Part shown: piece after piece, positions 1 to 9,428 of the stretch
Layout of the letters: every line of letters starts with the position of its first letter
How positions within the stretch are numbered: position 1 is the first letter of the stretch
Source: Phycisphaerae bacterium
GTDB lineage: Bacteria; Planctomycetota; Phycisphaerae; UBA1845
Reading direction: 5' to 3'
Assembly: GCA_029260115.1 (NCBI GenBank)
Contig: JAJDDW010000016.1
Coordinates: forward strand, 147,144-211,143
Length of the DNA: 64,000 nt
The notes under the pieces: model-generated
Database searches by the model: none
Told to the model about the DNA's origin: nothing
Seen by the model: only the letters and a program-made list of their open reading frames with translations
Made by a program: the position numbers and the translations under genes

Positions 1-138
1 AAGTGGAATAGCGTATCCTCTCTCATGTTGTCCGACAAGGCTCTGACGCAGAACCTAGCGTTAGCTGATATTATCGACAAGAAAAGACGATCACAAGATA
101 GCAAATTGACGGATAAATAAGCGTTCTTTTGGGACGTG

Positions 139-756
139 CTATTTACGCTCGTACCGTTGTTTCCATGTGGGCATTTTTTCTATCGTAACATCAGCCCATA
201 GGCCTACACCACTACGGCGAGCGCGTTGTTCCACATCTCTAAACTTGTTGAAATAATGATGCTTGAATCGCAGGTCTGCATAAGCGAAGCCTTGATTAAT
301 GAGCATTTCATTGAACATTTCGCCCCCGCGCTCAAGAAAAACATAAGCAAGCAATCGTCCATATTTACCGCGTGTATCCGTTGGCGATAGGACAACGTAA
401 ACTTCACGATCTGCCAACGTGTTCTTGGTGAAGGTTGAAGCTTGTTCGCCGAAGTGCATGCCGGGCTTGTTGCCTCTAGCTACCTCCGGCGTATCCACCC
501 CCCACAGACGAATGCGTGTCGTGTCTTTGTCGCCATCCGGTGCGTCGATGTCCAGGGTGTCGCCGTCCACGACGCGCGTCACGCGAAACGCTTTGTTGTG
601 ATAGTGATCCCTGTCGCTGCCAGAAGGGGCAACCACAACAACTCGATTGCACACCAAAGTTAGAACGGAAGAAAGAAGAATCACGCACACGACAAAGTGC
701 CGACGCCAGAATGGTGGCAGTTCAATAGAGGACGGCAGTTTCGCATGCTTAGGCAT
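139..756 (-). CDS. Thermonuclease (SNase-like) family protein with N-terminal membrane/signal segment
   Basis: 205 aa ORF; motifs VVDGDTLDI...RIRLWGVDTPE...GKYGRLLAYVFL typical of SNase fold. Confidence 0.9.
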   Translation of the reverse strand: MPKHAKLPSSIELPPFWRRHFVVCVILLSSVLTLVCNRVVVVAPSGSDRDHYHNKAFRVTRVVDGDTLDIDAPDGDKDTTRIRLWGVDTPEVARGNKPGMHFGEQASTFTKNTLADREVYVVLSPTDTRGKYGRLLAYVFLERGGEMFNEMLINQGFAYADLRFKHHYFNKFRDVEQRARRSGVGLWADVTIEKMPTWKQRYERK

Positions 757-758
757 GA

Positions 759-2012
759 TTATGGTATTTCGTTGATTTGATTGGATCGCGGTTCGATTTT
801 ATCCAGGCCAAAAGCATCGTGAATGCTACGCAGGGCGCGAGCGCCGTCCACATTACTGACAATACAGCTAATCACGATTTCGCTTGTAGAAATGTTTTTG
901 ATATTAATCTCCGCTTTAGCCAAGGCGTCGAACATGGTTGATGCCGCGCCCGTGTGTGTACGCATGCCCACGCCAATCGCGCTAATTTTCGATACGCCCT
1001 TGTCGATACTAACACCATCGAAACCCATGTCGCGGGCTAATTGTTGGCACAGGTTTTGTGCGGCGGGGGCATCCGAAGCATTGGTAGAGAAGCTGATATT
1101 GGCTAACTTGCCTTCGTCGTAAATATTTTGAACAATGTCATCAACTAGAATATGATTTTGGCCTAGCACCGCAAAGATGCGCGCCGCTAGTCCGGCCTGG
1201 TTGCTCACGCCGTTGAGCGCGATGACCGCTAAGTCTTCTTTGAGCGTGACACCCTCTACGACAATTTCTTCCATGCCTGAGGTCTCATTCATAATCATGG
1301 TTCCCTTCCCGTCAGTCATCGAGCTTCTTACGTGTATGGGGACGCCATACTTTTTCCCGAATACGATCGCTCTTGAGTGCATGACCGATGCGCCAGCGGC
1401 AGCCATCTCTAGCATGACATCATAACTAATCTGGTCGATTTTCCTGGCCTGGGGCACGATACGCGGGTCCGCAGTATAAACGCCATCGACATCCGTATAT
1501 ATTTCGCACTGATCCGCATCGAGCACCGCTGCCAGTGCCGCGGCTGTTGTATCCGAAGCGCCGCGGCCTAAAGTGGTAATCTCGCCGCTGATGTCGATAC
1601 CTTGAAAGCCGGCAATAATCACAATTCGATCGCAGGATAATTCTTGATCGAGCCTGTCCCGATGAATTCTCTGGATACGCGCACGCGAGTGAACACTGTC
1701 CGTATACAAACCAAGCTGGGCAGCTGTAAGGCTGATCGCCTCATGCCCAGCCGCGTGGATCGCCATGGCTGTCAGCGCAATCGACACTTGTTCGCCAGTG
1801 GTCAGCAGCATGTCCAGTTCTCGCTTCGGCGGTTCCGCGCATATCTCGCTTGATAAAGCTAGCAAATCGTCGGTCGCATTTCCCATAGCTGATACGACCA
1901 GAACCACGCGGTATCCGTCGAGCTTGGCTCGAATAGCACGGCGGGCAGCCCGATGGATTTTCTCCGCGGTCGATAAGCTAGAACCGCCAAATTTTTGTAC
2001 GACTAAACGCAT
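759..2012 (-). CDS. lysC: Aspartate kinase
   Basis: 417 aa; VVQKFGGSSLSTAEKI N-terminus, TLGRGASDTTAAALAA, EIYTDVDGVYTADPRIVP, C-terminal ACT domains. Confidence 0.96.
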   Translation of the reverse strand: MRLVVQKFGGSSLSTAEKIHRAARRAIRAKLDGYRVVLVVSAMGNATDDLLALSSEICAEPPKRELDMLLTTGEQVSIALTAMAIHAAGHEAISLTAAQLGLYTDSVHSRARIQRIHRDRLDQELSCDRIVIIAGFQGIDISGEITTLGRGASDTTAAALAAVLDADQCEIYTDVDGVYTADPRIVPQARKIDQISYDVMLEMAAAGASVMHSRAIVFGKKYGVPIHVRSSMTDGKGTMIMNETSGMEEIVVEGVTLKEDLAVIALNGVSNQAGLAARIFAVLGQNHILVDDIVQNIYDEGKLANISFSTNASDAPAAQNLCQQLARDMGFDGVSIDKGVSKISAIGVGMRTHTGAASTMFDALAKAEINIKNISTSEIVISCIVSNVDGARALRSIHDAFGLDKIEPRSNQINEIP

Positions 2013-2677
2013 GGTACATATAATAACACTGCGCCCGCATAATGGCGATGGTAAAAATGATTAGGGCCGAGACGCGCTAAACTTCTGTTGATTCGCCACC
2101 ACGACCTTTATTAGAATTGTTGCTAGACACAATACCGGCGGACACCAGTGGACAAGGAATTCAGGCTGATAACACATATTTGACCAGAGTCTTCCCTCGC
2201 CCTGAACTTCCTCCTTGGTTAGGCCTTCACGCTGTCCACGTGCCAAAAATTGCACACGAAACTTCAGAATGACGTGACGGAGAGCGCGGTGAGATGGTGA
2301 ATGTCAACCACGCCGCCTTGGCGGCAGCAAGTCATTAATGTAGACCTTGCAGCCTGATCGCCCAGGGGTTCTGTCCGTGTGGCCTCCGTCAGCAAGATCA
2401 CCATATGGCTTCGAGATTCGACAAATGTGACTCCTTACGGGTGATCGTAAGCGCGACCTCTCTAATCGGTCAAAACACCACATGTTGCCCGCACCGCCCA
2501 TCGATGCAGGACATAGAGTGACACCAACGTACAGCGGCGCACACAGATGGAAAATGAATTACAACGCGTCGCTTCGTCATTTAGATTCAAATAAATGAAC
2601 ACAATGTTCGCGGCTACGTAACAGACCGTACGCGCCGATTGGACGGACCTGTAGACTGCTCAGTCATGAGTATAGTG

Positions 2678-4180
2678 TTACGTCGTGATGCCGTAATGTT
2701 TCATCTTCCGCCACAGTGTTGTGGGCGAAATTCCAAGATCAATTGCTGTTCGTCTTCGGTGATTGGCGTTGCTTGCTAGCGTATCACGAATCGCACCAGC
2801 CTCCGCATTGGCGAGCGCTTTCGAACCTGTAGTAGTCGTTTGCTCTGCAACTACGCTTTCGTGCGATCCGTCGCACGAATCACCCATCACGAAACGGGGC
2901 AAGTGTCGTAACTCGATTCGACCGCCTTCACAGAGTACGAATCCATGCTCGATGATGTTTTGTAGCTCACGAACGTTGCCTTGAAAATCATAACCCAAGA
3001 TCACTTCAGCCACCTCGGACGAAACACCTGCGATATCTTTACCCTTAACCATGTTGAAATAATCCACGAAATGATCGATGAGCAGCGGCACGTCGTCTCT
3101 TCTTTCACGTAGTGGTGGCAGCTCAAGGGTCACCACATTTAATCGATAATACAGATCGTCCCGAAACTTACCCTCACCCACCATGTCGCGAATTGGGCGA
3201 TTGGTAGCTGCGATGATACGCACGTTGGCGTTAAAGGGCTTGATGCCCCCTAGAGGTTCATATGTTCGCTTCTCGATGACCCGCAACAGTTTTGTCTGTG
3301 TAGCCAAGCTTAGGGTCTCAACCTCATCGAGAAAAATGGTGCCACCCTCTGCAAGTTCGAATCGACCGGGTTTGTCTTTTTTGGCGTCAGTGAATGCGCC
3401 TTTTTTATAACCGAATAGTTCGGACTCAAGCAATGTTTCGGGAAGCGCGCCGCAGTTCACAATAATGTACGGATCATCACGGCGCGGGCTTAGGTCATGA
3501 ATCGCGCGGGCAAAGAGTTCCTTACCTGTTCCGCTCTCACCCTCAAGTAGAACCGTGCTCTCGCTCTCCGCAACAGGAGGCAAGATCTTGAACAGGCGGC
3601 GCATGGGGGCGCTTTTCCCGACGATGTCATGATAGGTATAGGAGTCTGTCAGCTCCTTCCTCAGCTTTTCGACACCGGATAAATCGCGAAAGGTCTCCAC
3701 CGCACCGACTACGCCGCCGGCGCATTGGCGGAGTGGCGCGGCACTCACGCTCAACGGAATCTCATGGCCAGCTGAAGTGAGGATTGTCACGCGCCGGTTC
3801 ACAACAACATCACGCGATGCCATCGCTTCGAGCACGGGACAGCGATCCTCACAAGCATCTGCGCGAAGAACGTCAAAGCACTTTCGTCCGATCGCCATAT
3901 CACGGGGAATACCTGAGATGGCCTCCGCCGCAGGGTTGAAGGCCGTGATGTTGCGGTTCGTGTCTACCGCCATGATGCCATCCGCGACACTTTCCATAAT
4001 CGTACGGTAAAGCATCCCAACATCCGATGAGGCGTCTGACTTATGCTCGGGTTGAAGGCATTCTGCGGCAGTCATTGATCTGCTCCAAGTATAGAGCTTG
4101 CGCCCGAAAACGCGCAACGTTTCACAACCGTTCATATTTGCAACGTCTTCAATCGCAGCGTTGCATAATTGCGTGCACAT
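2678..4180 (-). CDS. Sigma54-dependent transcriptional regulator with PAS domain and Fis-type HTH
   Basis: 500 aa; PAS (ESVADGIMAVDTNRNITAFNPAAEAISG), AAA+ GESGTGKELFARAIH, ELFGYKKGAFTDA (GAFTGA-loop variant), HTH at C-terminus. Confidence 0.93.
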   Translation of the reverse strand: MCTQLCNAAIEDVANMNGCETLRVFGRKLYTWSRSMTAAECLQPEHKSDASSDVGMLYRTIMESVADGIMAVDTNRNITAFNPAAEAISGIPRDMAIGRKCFDVLRADACEDRCPVLEAMASRDVVVNRRVTILTSAGHEIPLSVSAAPLRQCAGGVVGAVETFRDLSGVEKLRKELTDSYTYHDIVGKSAPMRRLFKILPPVAESESTVLLEGESGTGKELFARAIHDLSPRRDDPYIIVNCGALPETLLESELFGYKKGAFTDAKKDKPGRFELAEGGTIFLDEVETLSLATQTKLLRVIEKRTYEPLGGIKPFNANVRIIAATNRPIRDMVGEGKFRDDLYYRLNVVTLELPPLRERRDDVPLLIDHFVDYFNMVKGKDIAGVSSEVAEVILGYDFQGNVRELQNIIEHGFVLCEGGRIELRHLPRFVMGDSCDGSHESVVAEQTTTTGSKALANAEAGAIRDTLASNANHRRRTAIDLGISPTTLWRKMKHYGITT

Positions 4181-4256
4181 TGCATACCAATTTCTCAGTT
4201 AAACGCTCGTCGTGTGCTAAAACAGCGTTAACTGTTACACGCACAAAACAAGGTGC

Positions 4257-4273
4257 CTGGCATGATTCGTGTC
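4257..4273 (+). promoter_or_regulatory. Candidate sigma54 -24/-12 promoter upstream of NifX-like gene
   Basis: CTGGCATGATTCGTGTC against YTGGCACGRNNNTTGCW; strong -24, weak -12 (GT instead of GC). Confidence 0.3.
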
Positions 4274-4376
4274 TATTACGTATTACGGCGTGATGAGTCT
4301 TACGCACCGTGCGCAAAACATAAGGCTCTCTGACTTCCCAGAACGGTGGTCCCTACAGACGGCCGAGGTGACGACC

Positions 4377-4733
4377 ATGAAAGCTGCGATTGCAGCATGC
4401 AAAGGACGAGTCTGCCAACGGCTTGACTGTGCCGACTGGCTTATTGTGTTGGACGTTCAGCAAGCCAATGTCCGTAACCGTCAACGTTTAGAAATACGAG
4501 ATTGGCCGGTTCACGGACGAGCGGCACGGATCGTGTGCTTAGCCATTGAGCAACTGATTTGCGGCGCGGTGAGTAGCTTTGATGAAGCTGGTCTTGAAGG
4601 CTCGAATGTTCGTTTAATCGCAAATGTCACCGGCCCGGTTGAGGCTGTTGTTGACGCGGTTCGTTTTGGAACGATCGCGAACGGACAAAGCTATTGGCAT
4701 ACGCAGGCTGATGGGCGTTTGCAAGGCTCTTGA
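4377..4733 (+). CDS. NifB/NifX-type (dinitrogenase iron-molybdenum cofactor) domain protein
   Basis: In-frame start at 4377 inside ORF 4269..4733; MKAAIAACKGRVCQRLDCADWLIVLDV and LICGAVSSFDEAGLEGSNVRLIANVTGPVEAVVDAV resemble the NifX/NafY fold. Confidence 0.6.
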   Translation: MKAAIAACKGRVCQRLDCADWLIVLDVQQANVRNRQRLEIRDWPVHGRAARIVCLAIEQLICGAVSSFDEAGLEGSNVRLIANVTGPVEAVVDAVRFGTIANGQSYWHTQADGRLQGS

Positions 4734-4815
4734 GGCTGATGCTACTCGATATTGGCTTCTCGGTATGGATTGAATAGGCCGAAACAATGACAAAATCAAC
4801 GCGACAGGTACGTGA

Positions 4816-5250
4816 ATGGGGGTTGTTATGGTCCAACTTAGCAAGCAGGCTATTCAAAGCGATCACGCGCATTGGCTCAATGATTTCGCAGCGTGGAATC
4901 GAGACGCTGATCGATGGCAAAACTATCATGATGCCGCGCTATCTGAAATAAGACGCTTGTACACAACCATCGTCGCGTTAAGGTCCGCCGTACGAGGACA
5001 TGCAGACATAATCAATGGTTATTCGGTTTTGTGCCATCATCATGCTGAAGCAACCGCCGACCACCCAGAAATGAAACAATGTGACACTATAGCGTTCGTG
5101 CATGAACAGATGGGCGCTAGACACGCCCATCTCAAGGAAACTCATGAACGAATTGGCCAGCTCCACGGATCAGTTGTTCACAAGCTTAAGCAACTTGAAT
5201 TTACTGGCGCGCATAGAGAGGAAGGTGAAATATGCTCCACAACCCCATAA
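4816..5250 (+). CDS. Small His-rich protein of unknown function, paralog of 7061..7534
   Basis: 144 aa; HAHWLNDFAAWNRDADRWQNYHDAAL alignable to HARWHADHLTWAADVQTYERTIDAAL of the downstream ORF. Confidence 0.6.
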   Translation: MGVVMVQLSKQAIQSDHAHWLNDFAAWNRDADRWQNYHDAALSEIRRLYTTIVALRSAVRGHADIINGYSVLCHHHAEATADHPEMKQCDTIAFVHEQMGARHAHLKETHERIGQLHGSVVHKLKQLEFTGAHREEGEICSTTP

Positions 5251-6494
5251 CATCGCTGGAGACATTGGCGGTCCACGCTGGCATCGGGGAGTTCAATTAC
5301 CGACCGGTCGTACCACCGATTTACCAGACATCGACCTTTTCTTTTGAATCTGCCTCCGACGGAGCAGCCCTCTTTGCTGATGAGAAGCACGGCTACATCT
5401 ACACGCGGATGGGTAATCCAACGGTCGACGCACTGGAGCAGTGTGTTACGCAATTGGAGGGTGGGCACAAAGCGCTTACCTGCGGCAGCGGCATGGCCGC
5501 TATTCACACAACGCTTGCAGCGCTACTGCAGATAGGTGACCATGTAGTCTGCAGTGATGCGGTATACGGTCCGACTACCACACTCATCCAAACTATTCTG
5601 GGGCCCCTTGGCATCGAATCGACATTCGTTGACACGTCGAATCTGGATGCAGTTCGTCGCGCCATTCGCCCCAACACCAAAGTGGTCTACGTCGAGACGC
5701 CCGGAAATCCGACGTTGGTCATCACCGATATTGAAGAAGTCTGCAAATTGGCACATGAGTGCGAGGCGCTGGTCGTCGTCGATAACACGTTCATGAGCCC
5801 GATTCTCCAACAACCCATGCGCTTTGGTGCCGATGTTGTTGTTCACAGCATGACGAAGTTTCTTAACGGCCACGCTGATGTGATCGCCGGTGTGATCATC
5901 GTAAAAAACCAGACTAGATATGAACAGTTCCGAAAAGTGCTCAATCAGCTTGGCGGAGTGCTGGGGCCGTTTGAAGCTTTTCTTGTTCACCGTGGCATAA
6001 AGACTCTTGCGCTTCGAATGGATAGGCACACCAAAAATGCCATGATAGTAGCCAAATTCCTGGTGAACCATCCGGCAGTCGAATGGGTACGATACCCCGG
6101 CTTAAAAAGCCATCCGCAGTATGAGGTTGGTCGCAAACAGATGTTAGGCGCGGGCGGACTGATTAGCTTCGGATTGAAAGGTGAGCTGGTGGCCGGTCGG
6201 GAGATGATGAACGCACTACGATTATGCACCTTAGCTGTCAGTCTCGGTGGTGTGGAGACGTTGATTCAGCATCCCGCAACAATGACGCACGCCTCCATGG
6301 GGCGCGAGGCTCGGATACAGGCTCATATCACAGACGGACTCGTTCGGTTGTCCGTAGGTATCGAGAACGTTGACGAGATCATCGCCGACCTTGCGCAGGC
6401 TTTGAGCAAGGCGACCCAACCCGCTCCGATGGCCAAAATAGTCGTGCAGAAAGCTGACCCACAAACTCAAGGCGTACACAACGCGGTGCTATAA
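5232..6494 (+). CDS. Cys/Met-metabolism PLP-dependent enzyme (methionine gamma-lyase / cystathionine gamma-synthase type)
   Basis: 420 aa; YTRMGNPT, CGSGMAAI, DAVYGPTTTL, VVVDNTF, VVVHSMTKFLNGHADV (PLP Lys). Confidence 0.92.
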   Translation: MLHNPITSLETLAVHAGIGEFNYRPVVPPIYQTSTFSFESASDGAALFADEKHGYIYTRMGNPTVDALEQCVTQLEGGHKALTCGSGMAAIHTTLAALLQIGDHVVCSDAVYGPTTTLIQTILGPLGIESTFVDTSNLDAVRRAIRPNTKVVYVETPGNPTLVITDIEEVCKLAHECEALVVVDNTFMSPILQQPMRFGADVVVHSMTKFLNGHADVIAGVIIVKNQTRYEQFRKVLNQLGGVLGPFEAFLVHRGIKTLALRMDRHTKNAMIVAKFLVNHPAVEWVRYPGLKSHPQYEVGRKQMLGAGGLISFGLKGELVAGREMMNALRLCTLAVSLGGVETLIQHPATMTHASMGREARIQAHITDGLVRLSVGIENVDEIIADLAQALSKATQPAPMAKIVVQKADPQTQGVHNAVL

Positions 6495-6519
6495 ATCGCC
6501 ACCTGTAGGGGATTAAAAA

Positions 6520-7035
6520 ATGATAAGCACATTTGAAGGAATCGATCCCATGATCGCCGAATCGACCTTCGTCCATCCCAATGCGGATATCATTGGCCAA
6601 GTGACCATCGGTTCCGGATGCTGGATTGGTCCGGGTGCACGAATTCGAGGCGACTATGGCCGAATCACGATTGGCGACAACAGCAGTGTCGAAGACAACT
6701 GTGTGATACATGCGCGGCCCGATGATGAAACAATCATCGGGAGCTGGGTGACTATTGGACACAGCGCCATCATTCACAACGCCACGATCAACGATTGGGC
6801 AATTGTGGGCATGGGCAGCATCGTATCCGATTGGGCTATCGTCGGTGAATGGGCGGTGATTGCAGAGGGTGCGGTCATTCGACAGCGACAAAATATCCCA
6901 AATGGTGCGATTGCAGTGGGCATCCCCGCACGTACGCTCGAAAAGTGTGTCGGTGAAACATACAAAGCGGAATGGACGAAATTCAAGCGTATCTACGTTG
7001 ATCTCGCGCGGCGTTATCTAGCGGAATATAGCTGA
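6520..7035 (+). CDS. Gamma-carbonic-anhydrase-like hexapeptide-repeat protein
   Basis: 171 aa; left-handed beta-helix hexapeptides (IGSGCWIGPGARIRGDYGRITIGDNSSVEDNCVIH...IGHSAIIH). Confidence 0.88.
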   Translation: MISTFEGIDPMIAESTFVHPNADIIGQVTIGSGCWIGPGARIRGDYGRITIGDNSSVEDNCVIHARPDDETIIGSWVTIGHSAIIHNATINDWAIVGMGSIVSDWAIVGEWAVIAEGAVIRQRQNIPNGAIAVGIPARTLEKCVGETYKAEWTKFKRIYVDLARRYLAEYS

Positions 7036-7060
7036 GCTTGGGACTGTTTGGAGGAACACC

Positions 7061-7534
7061 ATGGCCATACATAGCATTACACAAAGTGTTGCAGAAGAAG
7101 AACACGCACGTTGGCACGCCGATCATCTGACATGGGCTGCTGATGTTCAGACATACGAACGCACGATTGACGCAGCTCTATTTGATGTTGAATTGGCACT
7201 GTGGAATACGCAATACGCGAAGCTGGACCACAGTACATCAGCTGATGAACTTGAACACATACATACGACGCTAAACGACCTCGCAGGTATGTTGCGTGAA
7301 CACGGAGATATAATTCGTGAGCACGAAGTAGCCATCATTCAACACCGACGTCTTGTTTCGACGACTCCAAATTTAGATTCCTCCATCACGTCAGGACAGG
7401 GCCACATGGTCATGGCTCTAGTACACGACGATCAGTGCGTTTTCCGTGAACGATTTAAAGTAAGCTTCGACGCAACGCTGTACATGCTACGTAGTCTGCT
7501 CGAAAAAAGGTCTAGTCCCAATGAACAGGCTTAA
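7061..7534 (+). CDS. Small His-rich protein of unknown function, paralog of 4816..5250
   Basis: 157 aa; shared N-terminal HARW/HxxW helix pattern and similar predicted all-helical layout. Confidence 0.6.
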   Translation: MAIHSITQSVAEEEHARWHADHLTWAADVQTYERTIDAALFDVELALWNTQYAKLDHSTSADELEHIHTTLNDLAGMLREHGDIIREHEVAIIQHRRLVSTTPNLDSSITSGQGHMVMALVHDDQCVFRERFKVSFDATLYMLRSLLEKRSSPNEQA

Positions 7535-7955
7535 CACCATTTACTGTTCACCATACCTACCACGCGCGGCGGCGGTGTGTCCCAACTTGTTATATCTGTC
7601 GCTGCGCGAATGGTATCTGGAAATTCTTAAATTAGTAGCTTTTTCTATGCCCAAAACCGTCGAGAAACTCGACGCGCCACGTAGAAGAATCCATCACGCA
7701 CACAACCTATTTGTGCGCAAGGATTTACATCGTAGCGACGCCCCGTCGAAGACATGCGCGCCGAGAAACCCTGCGCGGGGGGCCGGCGCGAATTCGTATC
7801 GTGCCATTATTATGACATCTATAAGTTCTTGCCAACACTTCACTTATAGCAATTGTAGTCCCTATTTCATAGCACACCGCGGACCGGTACAGCGGATGCA
7901 TTCACAGAGTTACGCCTTGGAGAATAATGGCAAAACTTTGTTAAGGAGGTGTGCT

Positions 7956-8645
7956 ATGACTGTCATTCTTGTTGTACTGACGATTGGTATTTTCATTCTG
8001 GTTGAGTATGTGATTCAGCGCAAACGGGAAAAGGAACTTAGCCTCGTCGGGGAGTCGCTTCAGCAATCGTTAGAGGAGACTGCCCCTCAAGTAGTCGCCG
8101 GTATTCGATTACCCGCACCACTGTACTACCACCAAGGACATGCGTGGGTCCATTGGGTGAGTCCGGATCAGGCGTTCGTAGGAGTGGACGACTTTGGCCG
8201 CCGACTTATCGGCAAAAACGCACAAGTTGAACTCCCCGCTGTCGGAACCAATCTCCGTCAGGGGAGAGACTATGTAGCGATCAATCGAAATGGAGACGAA
8301 ACAAGGCTCTTGGTACCAATTACCGGCGAAGTTGTGGGTGTGAACCCTGAGCTTGGGCAAAACCCAGGACTCGTCCATGAGGATTCCTATGCTCGAGGTT
8401 GGCTATTCAAGATTCGATCATCGGAACTCTTCAAAGAGCTTCCTAATCTCCTTCATGGTTCACTGGCAGTTCGGTGGATGGAAGACACGCTTGCACGATT
8501 CCAGCATCGGATGATGACGGCAAACGGGAGCGTCATACAAGACGGCGGTGTGCCACTCGACGACTTGGCCGAGCAGCTTGATCACGATCAGTGGTGCGGC
8601 CTAGTTGAGGAGTTCATGCTGACGAAACCGACGCATCGTGGCTAA
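7956..8645 (+). CDS. Membrane-anchored GcvH-like (lipoyl-fold) protein lacking the lipoyl lysine
   Basis: ATG at 7956 preceded by AAGGAGGT; N-terminal TM helix; HAWVHW...GVDDFGRRLIGKNAQVELPAVGT...PITGEVVGVNPEL...NPGLVHEDSYARGWLFKI parallels GcvH. Confidence 0.82.
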   Translation: MTVILVVLTIGIFILVEYVIQRKREKELSLVGESLQQSLEETAPQVVAGIRLPAPLYYHQGHAWVHWVSPDQAFVGVDDFGRRLIGKNAQVELPAVGTNLRQGRDYVAINRNGDETRLLVPITGEVVGVNPELGQNPGLVHEDSYARGWLFKIRSSELFKELPNLLHGSLAVRWMEDTLARFQHRMMTANGSVIQDGGVPLDDLAEQLDHDQWCGLVEEFMLTKPTHRG

Positions 8646-8663
8646 TGAGAGAGAGGACAAGCT

Positions 8664-9428
8664 ATGAATGCCATCCTGTTCGATGTAAATGAGTGTGTGG
8701 GTTGTAAGGCCTGTGTATACGCGTGTGCGAAAGAAAACGAGCTTCCCGATACAGACCTTGAGATACTCTCCGAACATCGGTTCACGGCTCTAGAGGAGAT
8801 CAACGAGGACGAAGAATGGTACCTGAGGCGGATGTGCATGCACTGCGTTGAGCCAAGCTGCGCGTCCGCCTGCCCCGTCGGTGCGTTGAAGAAAACGCCA
8901 CTCGGACCGGTGGTTTACGACTTTGATAAATGCATCGGCTGTAGGTATTGTATGGTCGCGTGTCCATTCAATGTTCCGCGATACGAGTGGGACTCGATGA
9001 CCCCCAGGGTACGCAAGTGTCAGATGTGCCACGAGCGCGTTGCCGCGGGGAAATCCACCGCCTGCGCCGAGGCGTGTCCCACGGGTGCCACCAAATCTGG
9101 CGAACGGTCGGCGCTCATTGCCGAGGCTTGGCGACGCATCGACTCGAATCCCGACAGTTACGCACGCCATGTCTACGGTGAGAAAGAAGCGGGCGGAACG
9201 TGTGTGCTCATCATTGGCCCACAAGAAGTGATAGACGTGCTTAATCCGAATGTCCCCAACACGCCTCTACCGCATAGGACCTGGTTCGTTCTTTCGCAGA
9301 TTCCAGCAGCGGTCGCCGTTGTGGGGGCCGGGCTGGTGGGGGTGAACTGGATCATTCAGCGCCGCATGAAACTCGCTAGCAACACAAAAACCAGCACATG
9401 CGAACACACGAAAGGCGGGAAACCATGA
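8664..9428 (+). CDS. 4x[4Fe-4S] ferredoxin subunit (HybA/DmsB-like) with C-terminal TM anchor
   Basis: CVGCKACVYAC, CMHCVEPSCASACP, CIGCRYCMVACP, CQMCHERVAAGKSTACAEACP; C-terminal hydrophobic helix; no Tat signal. Confidence 0.93.
   Translation: MNAILFDVNECVGCKACVYACAKENELPDTDLEILSEHRFTALEEINEDEEWYLRRMCMHCVEPSCASACPVGALKKTPLGPVVYDFDKCIGCRYCMVACPFNVPRYEWDSMTPRVRKCQMCHERVAAGKSTACAEACPTGATKSGERSALIAEAWRRIDSNPDSYARHVYGEKEAGGTCVLIIGPQEVIDVLNPNVPNTPLPHRTWFVLSQIPAAVAVVGAGLVGVNWIIQRRMKLASNTKTSTCEHTKGGKP

Noticed and set aside
2061-2501. Small ORFs 2061..2255 and 2304..2501
   Set aside because: No recognisable motif, no clear ribosome binding site; could be a relic gene but unsupported
7930-7947. 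TGGCAAAACTTTGTTA as sigma54 promoter of the redox operon
   Set aside because: No GC at the -12 position with correct spacing and too close to the start codon
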